The position numbers and the translations under genes were made by a program. Shown here one piece after another: positions 20,016-31,000 of a stretch of 56,049 nt of DNA (within the stretch, counting starts at the first letter, position 1; each line of letters opens with the position of its first letter). Source of the stretch: Gracilibacillus kekensis (GTDB taxonomy: Bacteria > Bacillota > Bacilli > Bacillales > Amphibacillaceae); assembly GCF_900143085.1 (NCBI RefSeq), contig NZ_FRCZ01000012.1, positions 1-56,049 of the forward strand, in the 5' to 3' direction. The notes below the pieces were generated by a model. That model did no database searches. It had not been told where the DNA came from and saw only the letters and a program-made list of their open reading frames with translations.

Positions 20016-21470
20016 TTAACTGTCAAATTGCTTTGCCTCATCCCAAAAAGTATCGAGTTCTTCTAACGTAAACGTCTTCCAATCTCGTTTTGTTTGCTTA
20101 ACTTTTTGCTCCACAAATTGAAAACGTTGTTTAAATTTATGATTTGTACGCATTAAAGCAATTTCTGGGTTAATTTTATAATATCTTCCCAGGTTAATCA
20201 TTGCAAATAGTATATCTCCGAATTCTTTTTCTTGCTCTTCTGAATTTCCTCGTTTACTTGCTTCTTTAAACTCGTTTATTTCTTCATAAACCTTTTCCCA
20301 GATCGGTTCGATCTCCAGCCAATCAAACCCTACTTTTGCTGCTGCTTTCTGAATTTCCTCCGCAAGAAGCGGTGCTGGTAGCCCACTGGTTAACTGATCC
20401 ATTAATGTCTTGGGGTCTTTTCCTTTTTCCTCTTGTTTAATTTCTTCCCAATTTTTTATAACATCTGATTCGTTCTCCACCTCTACATCTCCAAAGACAT
20501 GCGGGTGACGACGAATCATTTTTTCTGTAATACTATATATTACGTCATCGATGGTAAAAAATCCTGCTTCTTCTCCAATTTGACTATGTAACATCACTTG
20601 TAAAAGAACGTCTCCTAATTCCTCTGCTAGTCCATCATCGTCTTCTCTATCAATAGCTTCCAATACCTCATAGGTTTCTTCCACCAAATATTTCTTTAAT
20701 GATCCATGGGTCTGTTTTTGATCCCACGGGCATCCTCCTGGTCCGCGTAATGTGGAGATAACCTCCTTAAGACGGAAAAACTGATGATTTAAGCTTTCTT
20801 TTTTTATCGGTGGAATGTAGACACTTGTTAAATTACTCAATGTGGTTTGTTGATCTAATTCTACCAGAGGGATTTCCTTAATCATTTCTGATTCACTTCC
20901 CACCGCTTCAACGATATAGACAAGATAATCAGCAGGTAGATCCTCTAATAAGCTTAATTTCACTTCAGAGGCAATAAGAGCATCATAGACCTGGCAAAAA
21001 ACAAGGTGTTGTTGATATTGTAATTGTTGACGTTCAAATGATGTCGCATCAACAAATTGAAATCCTTCAATCGGGTCAATTTTTAATGCAGAGAATAAAT
21101 CGTCTAAAAAACTTTGCCCCCCTACAATATTTACTGTAACTTCTGGATTTCTTAATAATAATTGTACCGATTGTTCTGCTAACATCGGGTGTCCAGGTAC
21201 AGCATATATAATGTTACCCTCAGTTTTAGCTGTCTCTACTAGTGTGTCAGAAATTTCTTGGTAGACAGATTCAAATTGATCATGTTTTTCATAAACATCA
21301 TCAAACGCGAAGATGGTAATTGATTCCTCTTCTAATGCTTTAATAACTGGATGGTCTTTTGTCCGGACGAAGCAGTTGCTGTTATCATTCATTAATTTAC
21401 GGTAAATTCCGATTGGCAATTGGTTAAAGTCTCCTGCTCCAAGTCCGATTATTTCGATTAATGGTTTCAT
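20016..21470 (-). CDS. mazG: nucleoside triphosphate pyrophosphohydrolase MazG fused to a tetrapyrrole-methylase-like domain (YabN)
   Basis: Two-domain protein. The N-terminal ~220 residues have a SAM-dependent methyltransferase fold (IIGLGAGD, YAVPGHPMLAEQ). The C-terminal part has MazG modules with GGCPWDQKQTH, the metal motif EETYE...EELGD and a second EFGDILFA. It hydrolyses NTPs to NMP and pyrophosphate and is thought to clear aberrant nucleotides. The length of 484 matches B. subtilis YabN. It follows yabM by 7 bp, so it is in the same transcript. Confidence 0.93.
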   Translation of the reverse strand: MKPLIEIIGLGAGDFNQLPIGIYRKLMNDNSNCFVRTKDHPVIKALEEESITIFAFDDVYEKHDQFESVYQEISDTLVETAKTEGNIIYAVPGHPMLAEQSVQLLLRNPEVTVNIVGGQSFLDDLFSALKIDPIEGFQFVDATSFERQQLQYQQHLVFCQVYDALIASEVKLSLLEDLPADYLVYIVEAVGSESEMIKEIPLVELDQQTTLSNLTSVYIPPIKKESLNHQFFRLKEVISTLRGPGGCPWDQKQTHGSLKKYLVEETYEVLEAIDREDDDGLAEELGDVLLQVMLHSQIGEEAGFFTIDDVIYSITEKMIRRHPHVFGDVEVENESDVIKNWEEIKQEEKGKDPKTLMDQLTSGLPAPLLAEEIQKAAAKVGFDWLEIEPIWEKVYEEINEFKEASKRGNSEEQEKEFGDILFAMINLGRYYKINPEIALMRTNHKFKQRFQFVEQKVKQTKRDWKTFTLEELDTFWDEAKQFDS

Positions 21471-21477
21471 AAATACT

Positions 21478-23037
21478 CTATCCTTTCTTCCATTTACTAG
21501 GTAGTGGCAATGTGGCTAATTCTTTGGACGATAATACTCTTCCATAAATAATAGCTATAGCATAGACAATAAATCCTGCAATCACACTTGCTATTACAAC
21601 AAAGAATAATGCGATTCGATTATCCACTTGTAATAGGTAATTCCCCGCTTGCTTTAAACCAATTACAGATATAACCATCAAAAAACTAGCAATGACAACT
21701 TTTAGCCATGGTATAACAAAAATACGGGCGTTTTTTATAACGTGTCGTAATAAAAAGTAATTACTTACGAAGATAAAAGCTACTGTTATTACAGTAGCAA
21801 TCGCGCCACCTGAAATTCCCAACCAAGGAACCAACCATTGATTAAGTCCAGTTTTTATCCATAAACCAGAAAACAAAACAAATGCTGTCCACTTCATATA
21901 CCCAAATCCTTGTAAAGTAGAAGCCAAAGTAACAGATAACGAAGTAAACAATAAGGATATAGTGAGTATCCTTAAGCTGAACGTACCCATCTCATTTTTA
22001 AAAAATAATTGATTGATTTCCGGCATCAGTGCGATTAATCCAACAGTTGCTCCGACCGAGATCAATAGACAAATCTTTGTCGTTAAGCGAATGTTTTCGA
22101 GCGTCTCCTGCCGGTTCATTTGCCAATTCATTTTTGTTACTTGTGGTACGAAAGCCATTGCAAAAGAGGATCCTACAATGGTGACCAACTGTAATAGAGG
22201 CTGCCCCCTATCAAAAATACCCTTCCAAGAAGTCGCTTCCGCTAGAGAATTTCCGTAACTCAACAACCCCGGTACTACTGTGAAAGCATCCGCCAATTGC
22301 ATCAAAAGCAACAACATGTGATTTAAGCTAATAATAATACCTGCTAAAACGATCGAACGAAATAGATTTCTTAGCGAAATTTCAGGTACTTGACTCACTG
22401 CTGAAAGGTTAAGGTGTTTTTTGCTATACAGATATAAAAAAGCAAAGGACATACTTAGAGCTAGTATACTTGCTATTACAGCTCCGTCCGCTATCTGATA
22501 GACGGAAATCTTTCCTTGATAAATAAAAATCGCGGTAATAATAATAATAGACGCTCTTACGATTTGTTCAATCATTTGCGAATAAGCGGTCGGTTGCATC
22601 CACTGTAAGGATTGAAAACCTCCCCTTAACAGTGCAACAAAGGGGACAAATAGAAACACCCATGCCGTATGTCTAATGGGGTCTCTCAAATTGTTATCAC
22701 CCATCCATTCTGCAATCACAGGACTTAATAAAAAAATCGCTAGAAATATTAAAATGGAAACACTCATTAACGTAGTGAATAATTGGAGATAAATGCCTTT
22801 TTGTTGTCTATGTCTGTTATGTTCCGCCAGATATTTGGAAATCGCTGCCGGGAATCCATATAAAGCGAGCATAAAGGCTATTCCTAAGATAGGATACACT
22901 TGCTGATAAATATAAAAACCGACATCTCCCGTTAAATTTTGTAACGGTATCCGGTAAAACGCACTAATCACTTTACTAAATATGCCTGCTAATAATAAAG
23001 CAAAGGCACCTTTATAAACATATTTGGTCTCTTTCAT
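21478..23037 (-). CDS. yabM: MATE/MOP-type polysaccharide flippase YabM (SpoVB-like)
   Basis: Membrane protein of 519 residues with about 14 hydrophobic segments and the family's N-terminal pattern (GIFSKVISAFYRIPLQNLTGDVGFYIYQ). Homologues move lipid-linked oligosaccharides or lipid II across the membrane. In B. subtilis yabM directly follows spoVT; here glcT-ptsG and two R1 repeats separate them. GAAGGAAG precedes the ATG. The specific substrate is not known. Confidence 0.88.
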   Translation of the reverse strand: MKETKYVYKGAFALLLAGIFSKVISAFYRIPLQNLTGDVGFYIYQQVYPILGIAFMLALYGFPAAISKYLAEHNRHRQQKGIYLQLFTTLMSVSILIFLAIFLLSPVIAEWMGDNNLRDPIRHTAWVFLFVPFVALLRGGFQSLQWMQPTAYSQMIEQIVRASIIIITAIFIYQGKISVYQIADGAVIASILALSMSFAFLYLYSKKHLNLSAVSQVPEISLRNLFRSIVLAGIIISLNHMLLLLMQLADAFTVVPGLLSYGNSLAEATSWKGIFDRGQPLLQLVTIVGSSFAMAFVPQVTKMNWQMNRQETLENIRLTTKICLLISVGATVGLIALMPEINQLFFKNEMGTFSLRILTISLLFTSLSVTLASTLQGFGYMKWTAFVLFSGLWIKTGLNQWLVPWLGISGGAIATVITVAFIFVSNYFLLRHVIKNARIFVIPWLKVVIASFLMVISVIGLKQAGNYLLQVDNRIALFFVVIASVIAGFIVYAIAIIYGRVLSSKELATLPLPSKWKKG

Positions 23038-23109
23038 CGAAAACTTCCTTCAACATCTAAATTCCTAGCCATTATACCACAGCCAATCAGAATAAGAACT
23101 AAGTAGACA

Positions 23110-23585
23110 CAAACCTCACAATAAACAGAGTGGTAATCTTGAATAAAAGTATGTTCGTAACAGCCGCTACGGCATGCCCACTTCGCTTTCCGGGGGGCAT
23201 GCTCTTCAGCTAACTTTGAAAAGAAAGACACTTTTCAAAGTGGATCTTCAGATCATGCTAATCCCCCAGGAGTCGAAGTTGACGCCTGCGCTAGATAAAG
23301 TTCTACAATGGATGTAAGAGTTGAAATAATGAATACTATCTCATTATTTCTAGAAAGGCCAAGTTTATAACTGTTAAAACCATTGTAGAATCTATTTATA
23401 GCGGAGGCCGCCCACTTTCACTCCTGTGGGAAGGTTTTATCTGAAGATCCACTTTTTTAAGCGTTCTTTGCTTAAAGAAGTTAGCTGAAGATAAAACCCC
23501 ACGGAAAGGGAAGTGGGCAGCCGGAGCGGATAACTGATAGATAATCAATTCAAAATTATCACGTTTCTTATTTCGCAGTTTAGTT
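23110..23585. repeat. R1 repeat, locus 3: full composite palindrome
   Basis: Left arm 23163-23292 and right arm 23400-23530 are in opposite orientation. The spacer itself is dyadic at its ends (GTTCTACAATGG ... CCATTGTAGAAT). The right flank ends TTTCGCAGTTTAGTTTT, the terminal repeat also seen at loci 5 and 6. The left end (ACACAAACCTCACAA, about 23108) is a degenerate match to the left terminus. It fills the gap between yabM and the ptsG terminator. Confidence 0.85.
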
Positions 23586-23603
23586 TTATTGTTAATGGTT
23601 GTT

Positions 23604-23633
23604 AAAAAACCTCTAGCTGTTGGGCTAGAGGTT
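23604..23633 (-). terminator. ptsG terminator
   Basis: On the minus strand AACCTCTAGC, a 6-base loop, GCTAGAGGTT, then TTTT, right after the ptsG stop. Confidence 0.92.
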
Positions 23634-23640
23634 TTGGTTA

Positions 23641-25671
23641 TTATTGATTGATTTGGAAAATGTCTTTGTCTTCTTTGTTTATATTACCTGTTGCGTTTAG
23701 TTGGATCGATTGACCTTCTTCTAAATTGGTAAAAATGATTGGTGTTACGGTTGAAGGTGCATTTTTGCTAATATAATCAAGGTCTACTTGCATCAACGCC
23801 TGACCTTTTTTAATTTGATCACCTTCTGCAACTTTTGCAGTGAAACCTTCACCTTTCAAATTCACCGTATCAATACCGATATGAATTAATATCTCTGTAC
23901 CGTTTTCCGCTTCCATACCAATGGCATGCTTTGTCGGGAAAATATTAATGATCTTGCCATCAACAGGTGATACAATCTCTCCATCTGTTGGTTTAACTGC
24001 AAAGCCATCACCCATCATTTTTTGTGAAAAAACTTGGTCAGGAACCTCTGACAATAGCATAACTTCCCCTTGCATCGGGCTTACGAACTCAAGATCAGCT
24101 GCTACTACACTTCCGCCAGAAGCTGCATCTTGATCTCCCTCTTTCGCATCTGCTTTTTTAGTTGGGGTTTTACCATCGATAATATCTTGCATTTGACCTC
24201 TTATTGTATCCGATACCGGACCGTAAATGGCCTGAATATTATTCCCAACTTCCATAACACCTGAAGCACCTAACTGTTTCAAGCGTTTCTTATCTACTTT
24301 ATTTTTATCATCCACACTAACACGTAAACGAGTAATACAAGCATCCAAGTTTGTAATATTTTCTTGTCCACCCATCGCAGACAAGATCTCATATGGACGA
24401 TCATCTACTTCTCCGTCATCCTCAGAGTCTTCTGCCTCATCTTCACGACCTGGTGTCGCTAAATTGAATTTCTGAATAGCAAAACGGAAACCGAAGTAAT
24501 AAATCACAGCTAAAATTAAACCAACGATGATGACCCACCACCAGTCCGTCCGGTTGGGCATAACTCCAAATAAGATAAAGTCAATTAAACCACCTGAAAA
24601 CGTCATCCCAATTTTAACATCTAATAAATACATCGTCATAAAAGACAAACCTGCAAAAATAGTGTGAATTGCAAACAACAATGGTGCCACAAATAAGAAT
24701 GAGAATTCAAGTGGCTCTGTAATACCTGTTAAAAAAGAAGTTAGGGCAGCAGAGAACATAATACCTCCAACCACTTTCTTTTTCTCAGGTCTTGCAGTAT
24801 GGTATATTGCTAGTGCTGCAGCTGGCAAACCGAACATCATGAACGGAAATTTACCTGTCATAAAGTTACCTGCTGTAAAATCGACACCATCTTTTAATTG
24901 TTCAAAGAAGATTGCTTGGTCGCCACGAACTAATTCTCCCGCTGCATTTGTATACGATCCAAATTCAAACCAGAACGGCGAATAGAAGATATGATGTAGT
25001 CCAAATGGAATTAATGCCCGTTCGATTACACCAAATATAAAAGTCGAAATCGTTCTATTTGTTTCCAACATTAAATGTGATACTGCATTTAAACCATCTT
25101 GAGCAAATGGCCACACCAAATACATAACAATCCCTAAAATTAAGGACGTAAAAGCTGTAATAATTGGAACAAATCGTTTTCCTGCAAAGAAACCTAGAAA
25201 TTGTGGTAATTCAATATTAAAATATCGATTATACATAAAGGCCGCCAGTATACCGACGATAATACCACCAAACACACCTGTTCCTAAGGTCGGTATACCG
25301 AGCACACTTTCATAGGCAGGTTCTGACGTCATTTCCTGCGTTATATCACCAAATACACCCATGGTCACATTCATAATTAAGTAACCTATAATAGCAGCAA
25401 GCCCTGCTACACCGTCACCTTTTGCTAGACCTATGGCTACACCTACTGCAAAAAGTAATGGTAAGTTATCAAAAACAATTCCACCTGCTTCGGCCATTAC
25501 CTCTAATATTTTTTGAACAACGTCATTTCCAAACCAAGGAAACTTCTCTACCCATTGATCTTGGGCAAAGCTTGTACCAAACGCTAATAAAATCCCAGCA
25601 GCTGGTAACAATGCTACGGGTAGCATTAATGCTTTCCCTACTTTTTGTAGCGTACCAAATAAATTGGACAT
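23641..25671 (-). CDS. ptsG: PTS glucose-specific transporter subunit IICBA
   Basis: Takes up and phosphorylates glucose. The IIC membrane domain spans about residues 1-400 with the [13 protein letters not shown] signature. IIB follows with the phosphocysteine in [10 protein letters not shown] (Cys445). IIA is C-terminal with [11 protein letters not shown] (His597) and the second active-site His in KHAIG (His582). An acidic linker joins C and B. AGAGGAGG precedes the ATG. It is expressed after GlcT-dependent antitermination (RAT and terminator just upstream). In B. subtilis ptsG is at a distant locus, so its presence between spoVT and yabM is an insertion or relocation relative to that order. 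Confidence 0.97.
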   Translation of the reverse strand: MSNLFGTLQKVGKALMLPVALLPAAGILLAFGTSFAQDQWVEKFPWFGNDVVQKILEVMAEAGGIVFDNLPLLFAVGVAIGLAKGDGVAGLAAIIGYLIMNVTMGVFGDITQEMTSEPAYESVLGIPTLGTGVFGGIIVGILAAFMYNRYFNIELPQFLGFFAGKRFVPIITAFTSLILGIVMYLVWPFAQDGLNAVSHLMLETNRTISTFIFGVIERALIPFGLHHIFYSPFWFEFGSYTNAAGELVRGDQAIFFEQLKDGVDFTAGNFMTGKFPFMMFGLPAAALAIYHTARPEKKKVVGGIMFSAALTSFLTGITEPLEFSFLFVAPLLFAIHTIFAGLSFMTMYLLDVKIGMTFSGGLIDFILFGVMPNRTDWWWVIIVGLILAVIYYFGFRFAIQKFNLATPGREDEAEDSEDDGEVDDRPYEILSAMGGQENITNLDACITRLRVSVDDKNKVDKKRLKQLGASGVMEVGNNIQAIYGPVSDTIRGQMQDIIDGKTPTKKADAKEGDQDAASGGSVVAADLEFVSPMQGEVMLLSEVPDQVFSQKMMGDGFAVKPTDGEIVSPVDGKIINIFPTKHAIGMEAENGTEILIHIGIDTVNLKGEGFTAKVAEGDQIKKGQALMQVDLDYISKNAPSTVTPIIFTNLEEGQSIQLNATGNINKEDKDIFQINQ

Positions 25672-25726
25672 ATTTATTCCTCCTCTTATTTTTCAATATA
25701 GGTTCATGCAACGCAATTTTATTCAA

Positions 25727-25827
25727 TAAAAAAAGGCATGAGTAAAAGGTTATAAATGTTTTAGAAAAGGATAGGAGTATACACTTCTCCCATATCTTTT
25801 CCTAAAACAACCTTTTTACTCATGCCT
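25727..25827 (-). terminator. conditional terminator in the ptsG leader
   Basis: A very long stem. On the minus strand AGGCATGAGTAAAAAGG... pairs with ...CCTTTTACTCATGCCT (25734-25743 against 25818-25827, extended inward by GTTTTAGGAAAAGATA/TATCCTTTTCTAAAAC), followed by TTTTTTT. It overlaps the RAT, so the two folds exclude each other, as in the known GlcT-controlled leader. Confidence 0.93.
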
Positions 25828-25845
25828 GATCGTATCAGTAACACG
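25811..25845 (-). promoter_or_regulatory. RAT (ribonucleic antiterminator) target of GlcT
   Basis: Directly after the glcT stop the minus strand reads GTTACTGATACGATCAGGC then ATGAGT, which closely resembles the ptsG RAT of B. subtilis. GlcT binding to this hairpin would stop the terminator forming and let ptsG be read when glucose is present. Identity rests on recall of the family element and on its place between glcT and ptsG. Confidence 0.85.
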
Positions 25846-25846
25846 T

Positions 25847-26686
25847 TTATGATTGCGTTAAACGTTGCAGGTGAATCGTTAAATAGAGCACTTCTGATTC
25901 GTCTACACGTGTATGTAATTGTTGTTGCATGACCTTAATTAATTTCCAAGCAAGATTATAGCATACTGGATAAGTAGATTTCAACACTTTAGCTAAATTT
26001 GTTTGTTCTCCTAGTTGTTCCCCCAGGTATACCCTTTCAATTGCACGGTGTAGATGTTGAATAAGCCGGTTATAATTAATATTATGTCGTTCTAGCTTTA
26101 AATGCAAAGTCTGCTCAATAATATCTACTAATTTTGATATCAATTGATGATGACGGTTCATATCATGGATCGTTTTATTTGTAACGGAACTATGAATATG
26201 TAATGCAATGAACCCAGTTTCGCCCTCTGGAAATTCAACACCGACTTTGTCCTTAATTATTGAAACCACTTCATGTGCTATTCGATATTCTTTTGGATAC
26301 AAGGATTCAATTTCAAATAAAAAAGGATTTGAGAATTGTACTTGTTGATGTGCACGATTTATAGCAAAGGATAAGTGATCCGTTAACGCTACGTGGATAT
26401 GTTCATGCAATGTTTCTCCCATTCTATCCTCAATTAAATGAATAATGTCATTTAACATTTCCATTAGGAGTGGATCTATATAAGATATTAATTGTTTATA
26501 TTGCGCTTGTTCCTGTTCATTTTTCAACAAAAATGTTTTCTCTGCTTGATCTGTTGGTACGATATCACCTTTTGACTTACCAAAGCCGATACCCTTTCCA
26601 ATTAAAATAACTTCATGATAGAGCGGATGCGTTGCTATTAAGACATTATTATTAAGTGCTTTCTTTACCTTCATCTGCTCTTCCAT
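25847..26686 (-). CDS. glcT: BglG/LicT-family transcription antiterminator GlcT
   Basis: RNA-binding antiterminator controlling ptsG. There is an N-terminal CAT RNA-binding domain (residues 5-60, with NNNVLIATHPLYHEVILIGKGIGF), then two PTS regulation domains with conserved histidines (ALTDHLSFAI; GFIALHIHSSV; HLHRAIERV; LYLTIHLQRL). It is regulated by phosphorylation from EII-Glc and HPr. GAGGTGGAG precedes the ATG. It is followed at once by its own target RAT. Confidence 0.95.
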   Translation of the reverse strand: MEEQMKVKKALNNNVLIATHPLYHEVILIGKGIGFGKSKGDIVPTDQAEKTFLLKNEQEQAQYKQLISYIDPLLMEMLNDIIHLIEDRMGETLHEHIHVALTDHLSFAINRAHQQVQFSNPFLFEIESLYPKEYRIAHEVVSIIKDKVGVEFPEGETGFIALHIHSSVTNKTIHDMNRHHQLISKLVDIIEQTLHLKLERHNINYNRLIQHLHRAIERVYLGEQLGEQTNLAKVLKSTYPVCYNLAWKLIKVMQQQLHTRVDESEVLYLTIHLQRLTQS

Positions 26687-26799
26687 AACACTCCACCTCA
26701 GTTCGAATTCAACAGCTATTAACCCATTGTACTAAAAAATAACCAAGATATCACCTGTTTAATTCGAGTCTGTCAGCCAAAGAAATTTGTTCCATAATT

Positions 26800-27305
26800 C
26801 TGGTAGCAATTTTGAAATAGTATATGTGAGTGGTATCCGCTCCGGCTTGCCCTCTTCCCTTTCCGTGGGGTTTTCCCTTCAGCTAACTTTTCCAAGCAAA
26901 AACCGCTTGAAAAAGTGGATCTTCAGGGAAAACGATCCCACAGGAGTGGAAGTGGCCGCCTACGCTGAATGAAACTCTACAAATATTGCAAATGCTAGTA
27001 TTTTGGATTGTTACAAATATGAACATATTCTGTTAAATATGATAAGTGATCTAAAGACAAATTCATAAGCGATATGGAATAACGCTATTATGATTATTCT
27101 TACTTTAGTTGTAGAGCATTAAAAAGCGCAGGCGTTCGCTTCCACTCCTGCGGAAAGTTTTTATCCGAAGATCCACTTTTTAAGCGCATTTTGCTTAAAA
27201 AGTTAGCTGAGGAGAAAAACCCGCGGAAAGGGAAGCGGACAAGCCGGAGCGAGTGTCACACAGTAATAATATCTCATAATTACCACTTCAATAGTGTCGT
27301 AAAAT
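26800..27305. repeat. R1 repeat, locus 4: full composite palindrome
   Basis: Left arm 26835-26966, right arm 27124-27252, spacer ~155 bp. Outer arms pair TCCGCTCCGGCTTG with CAAGCCGGAGCGA. The right flank (27253-27305) matches the left flank of locus 2 in inverted orientation. It lies between the spoVT terminator and glcT; together with locus 3 it brackets the glcT-ptsG module. Confidence 0.87.
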
Positions 27306-27323
27306 CCCGTCTTATCTGCAATT

Positions 27324-27378
27324 AAAAAATCCGAATGATTGCGAGTTATGGGTATAATTCTCGTAATCGTTCGGATTT
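27324..27378 (-). terminator. spoVT terminator
   Basis: On the minus strand AAATCCGAACGATTACGAG and CTCGCAATCATTCGGATTT form a long stem followed by TTT and more A/T; it lies 24 bp after the spoVT stop. Confidence 0.88.
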
Positions 27379-27401
27379 TTCTCCTGTGGCAACACTGGCC
27401 C

Positions 27402-27938
27402 TTATTCCATTTGTTTTGCTAGAAAGGTGGCTGCGGTTTGGGCAGACTTTTTCTCCGCATCGCCAAATTCTCTTTTTTCCTTAGTGAACAACACCATACA
27501 ACCAATTGGATCTCCTCCAGCTACGATTGGCTGTAATAAGTATGCCTCTAATTCTTCCTCTTTATTTTCGATTATTTCTATGGTACTTTTGCTTGTTTCG
27601 ATAACAGATTCACGGCTATCCATTAATTTATCAATTTTCTTGGAAATATGTTTACCCAAATAATCCTTTTTAGACTCACCAGCAACTGCGATATATTCAT
27701 CTCGATCACTAATGAGGACTGATAAATCTAAAGAATCAAATAATGCCTCAGCATACTCTGTTGCAAAATCACCTAATTCACTAATCGGGGAATATTTCTT
27801 TAAAATAACTTCCCCATCACGGTCCACAAAAATTTCGAGGGGATCCCCTTCTCTAATCCGTAACGTTCGACGAATTTCTTTTGGTATAACTACCCTTCCT
27901 AAATCATCAATACGACGTACAATACCTGTAGCTTTCAT
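27402..27938 (-). CDS. spoVT: stage V sporulation protein T (AbrB-like regulator with GAF domain)
   Basis: Forespore transcription factor that tunes sigma-G dependent genes. The N-terminal SpoVT-AbrB swapped-hairpin domain is MKATGIVRRIDDLGRVVIPKEIRRTL..GDPLEIFVDRDGEVILKKY. The rest (about 60-178) is a GAF-like domain. ATG 27938 is used, since GAGGT is too close to the earlier ATG at 27947. The protein resembles AbrB (46626) in its first 50 residues. Confidence 0.96.
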   Translation of the reverse strand: MKATGIVRRIDDLGRVVIPKEIRRTLRIREGDPLEIFVDRDGEVILKKYSPISELGDFATEYAEALFDSLDLSVLISDRDEYIAVAGESKKDYLGKHISKKIDKLMDSRESVIETSKSTIEIIENKEEELEAYLLQPIVAGGDPIGCMVLFTKEKREFGDAEKKSAQTAATFLAKQME

Positions 27939-28017
27939 ATTAATCATTTACCTCACTTTCTATAATAGAACATCACATACAATTATTTCTTCAATTGAAA
28001 TAATTATGTTGTAAGGT

Positions 28018-28047
28018 TAGTATGATTAATTAAATTGGAAACTATAC
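28018..28047 (-). promoter_or_regulatory. possible sigma-G promoter of spoVT
   Basis: On the minus strand GTATA (28043-28047), an 18-bp spacer and CATACTA (28018-28024) fit the forespore sigma consensus, and spoVT is sigma-G dependent in B. subtilis. It lies about 80 bp before the start codon. Not tested. Confidence 0.45.
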
Positions 28048-28074
28048 CTTTTCCAGGATGATAATTTCAATAAT

Positions 28075-31000
28075 CTATACTACAGAAGTTTGTTTCATAT
28101 CCTGAAGGGTTAAAATAAACTTCTCAAGTATGTCATAACGCTTGATATATTGCTGTTTTTCGAATTTAAATGTTACTTTTAATTTTCTATCTTCAGTTCC
28201 TAACTGAATTAATCTTCCGTATTGATTAGCAAATTCAAAAAGTTTTGCTCCATCTAATTCTTGGCTTCTCTCATCTTCGACCATCACTTCAATTTTCTGT
28301 TTGCGTTCCGTTATCGATTCAATCCGTTCATGTTTTGACATCATTTTCAAAGTAGAAACATGAAAGAGATTCTCAACTTCTTCTGGATAGTCCCCAAATC
28401 GGTCAATTAGCTCCTCACGTAAATCATGAATATCTTCCTGTGAATAAACAGCCTGAAATCGCTTATACATATCAATTTTTTGCTTTTCATCTGGAATGTA
28501 TTCATCAGGAATATAGGCATCAATTTTTAAATCTAATTCCACTTCAAATGGTTTAACCTCTTCTACCGGTTTACCTTGTTTCTTAGCTTCTACTGCTTCA
28601 TTTAGCATCTGAGAGTACATATCAAAGCCAACGGAATCGATAAATCCGTGTTGCTGTGATCCTAAGATATTACCGGCTCCACGTATGGATAGATCACGCA
28701 TTGCAATTTTAAACCCTGAGCCAAGCTCGGTAAATTCTTTTATCGCTTGCAACCTTTTTTCTGATACTTCTGTTAGAATTTTATCTTTTTGGTATGTGAA
28801 GTAAGCATATGCCACACGGTTAGATCGTCCCACTCTACCACGTAATTGGTATAGTTGACTTAATCCCATGCGATCAGCATCATATACAATCAATGTATTA
28901 ACATTCGGAATATCTACACCTGTTTCTATAATTGTCGTACTAACTAAGACATCCGCTTCTCCATCCAAAAAGGAAAACATAACATTTTCTAATTCAGATT
29001 CATTCATTTGACCGTGAGCAACTGCCACACGGGCATCTTCCACCAGTGCTTGAATTTCTTGAGCAATTCGATCAATCGAATCTACTCGATTATATAAAAA
29101 GAATACCTGGCCACCTCGAGCAATTTCTCGCTCAATTGCCTCTCTCACCAATGGTCCATTATATTCCATTACATAGGTTTGAATTGGAAAACGATTTTCC
29201 GGTGGTGTCTCAATAACAGACAAGTCCCGTACTCCTAGCATCGACATATGTAATGTTCTTGGTATTGGCGTTGCCGTTAATGTTAGTACATCCACATTTG
29301 TTTTTAGTTGCTTAATTTTTTCTTTGTGTTTTACTCCAAATCGTTGCTCTTCATCGACAACTAGTAACCCAAGGTCCTTGTATATGACATCCTTTGAAAG
29401 TAAACGATGGGTTCCAATCACAAGATCCACCGTTCCAGTTTTTAATCCTTTTAATGTTTCTGTTTGTTGTTTCCTTGTGCGAAAACGACTTAACAGACCA
29501 ATGTTGATCGGATAATCCTGAAACCTTTCCAACACTGTTTCATAATGTTGTTGTGCTAATATCGTTGTGGGAACTAATATTGCCACCTGTTTCCCCTCAG
29601 CAATTGCTTTAAAAGCTGCCCGAATAGCTACCTCTGTCTTACCATAACCCACATCACCACAAAGCAAACGATCCATCGGCCTTTCCTGTTCCATGTCCTG
29701 CTTAATCTCTTCGATACAGCGCAGTTGATCTTCTGTTTCCTGATATGGAAACGATGCTTCGAAGTCACGTTGCATTTCAGAATCAGGTGCAAAAGCAAAA
29801 CCTTTTGCCGCTTCTCTTTCCGCATATAGTTTCATTAAGTCGTCTGCAATATCCTCTACTCTTGACTGTACTTTACTTTTTACCTTTTTCCAATCATTTC
29901 CGCCTAAACGGTATAATTTTGGTTCTTTACCCTCTGAACCAACATACTTTTGCACAAGGTCAATTTGATCGATCGGGACAAATAACTTATCATCACCCGA
30001 ATATCGCACTAGCATAAAATCTTTATGCAAACCGTTTACTTCTAACGTTTCGATACCAATATAACGTCCAATCCCATGATTGGCATGAACGACATAATCA
30101 CCAATTTGAAGCTCCTGATAACTTTTGATTCGCTCTGCATTCGATATTTTTTGTTTTCGTTTCTTTCTCGGTACTTTTTGCTTAAATAATTCATTTTCTG
30201 TAATAACAGCAATCTTGTGCATTGGCAGCTCAAATCCACCACTTATGTTGCCTTGAGTTATTACCGTTTGGGCTAGTGGTAACTCAGGTAACGACTCACT
30301 GATGGTGGTTGCCATTTGATAATCTTCTAATACAGATTGAATTTTTTCCATTCGACTTTGATTTGGAGCTAAAATAATGACAGAAAAATCACCTTTATGC
30401 CAACGATCCATTTCGTTTTGAAGTAAGTTCATCTGCCCGTGAAATTGTTGCATTGCTCTACAAGATACGTTGACAATATTTACGGGATTTGTATTTGGAA
30501 TATGTCTTAAAAACACAGACAAAAATAATTTTTGCTGCTCCATGTTGTTCCAAACTTCTAACCAGTCATAGGATAGCTTCATATCCCTCACGGCTTTACC
30601 ACGTTGCAAATTATCTTTTAACCATTCCTGTTCTTCATCATCTAAATGGTTCGCTGTTTCTTGAATTCTACTCATTTCATCAAGAACAATTAGTCCGTCA
30701 CTTGATAGGTAATCTAGTAAACTATAGGTTTTTTTATAGAAGAAAGAAGCATACTTTCTAATTTCCTGAAAACGCTCGCATTGGTGTAAACGGTCTATGT
30801 CTGCATAGATCGTCTCTGTAAGAACTTGTTGGTCTGATTTATTTTTAATTTTCTTCAATGTATCTGCTAATGATTTTTCTAACTTCTGAGCTGCTGCCAC
30901 AAGGTCGCTATCTTTTAATAGTAATTCTGTTGCTGGTACCACGGTTACTTGCTTTACTTTATCTAGCGATCTCTGTGATTCCGAATCAAAATAACGTATC

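Noticed and set aside
23034-23231. Minus-strand open frame of 65 residues before yabM
   Set aside because: Begins inside R1 locus 3 and overlaps the yabM start; no family resemblance beyond the repeat.
25896-25916. ACACGTGT in glcT as a possible parS
   Set aside because: Outer bases do not fit the consensus and the sequence is coding.
26787-26972. Plus-strand open frame upstream of glcT
   Set aside because: Lies in R1 locus 4 left arm; repeat-derived.
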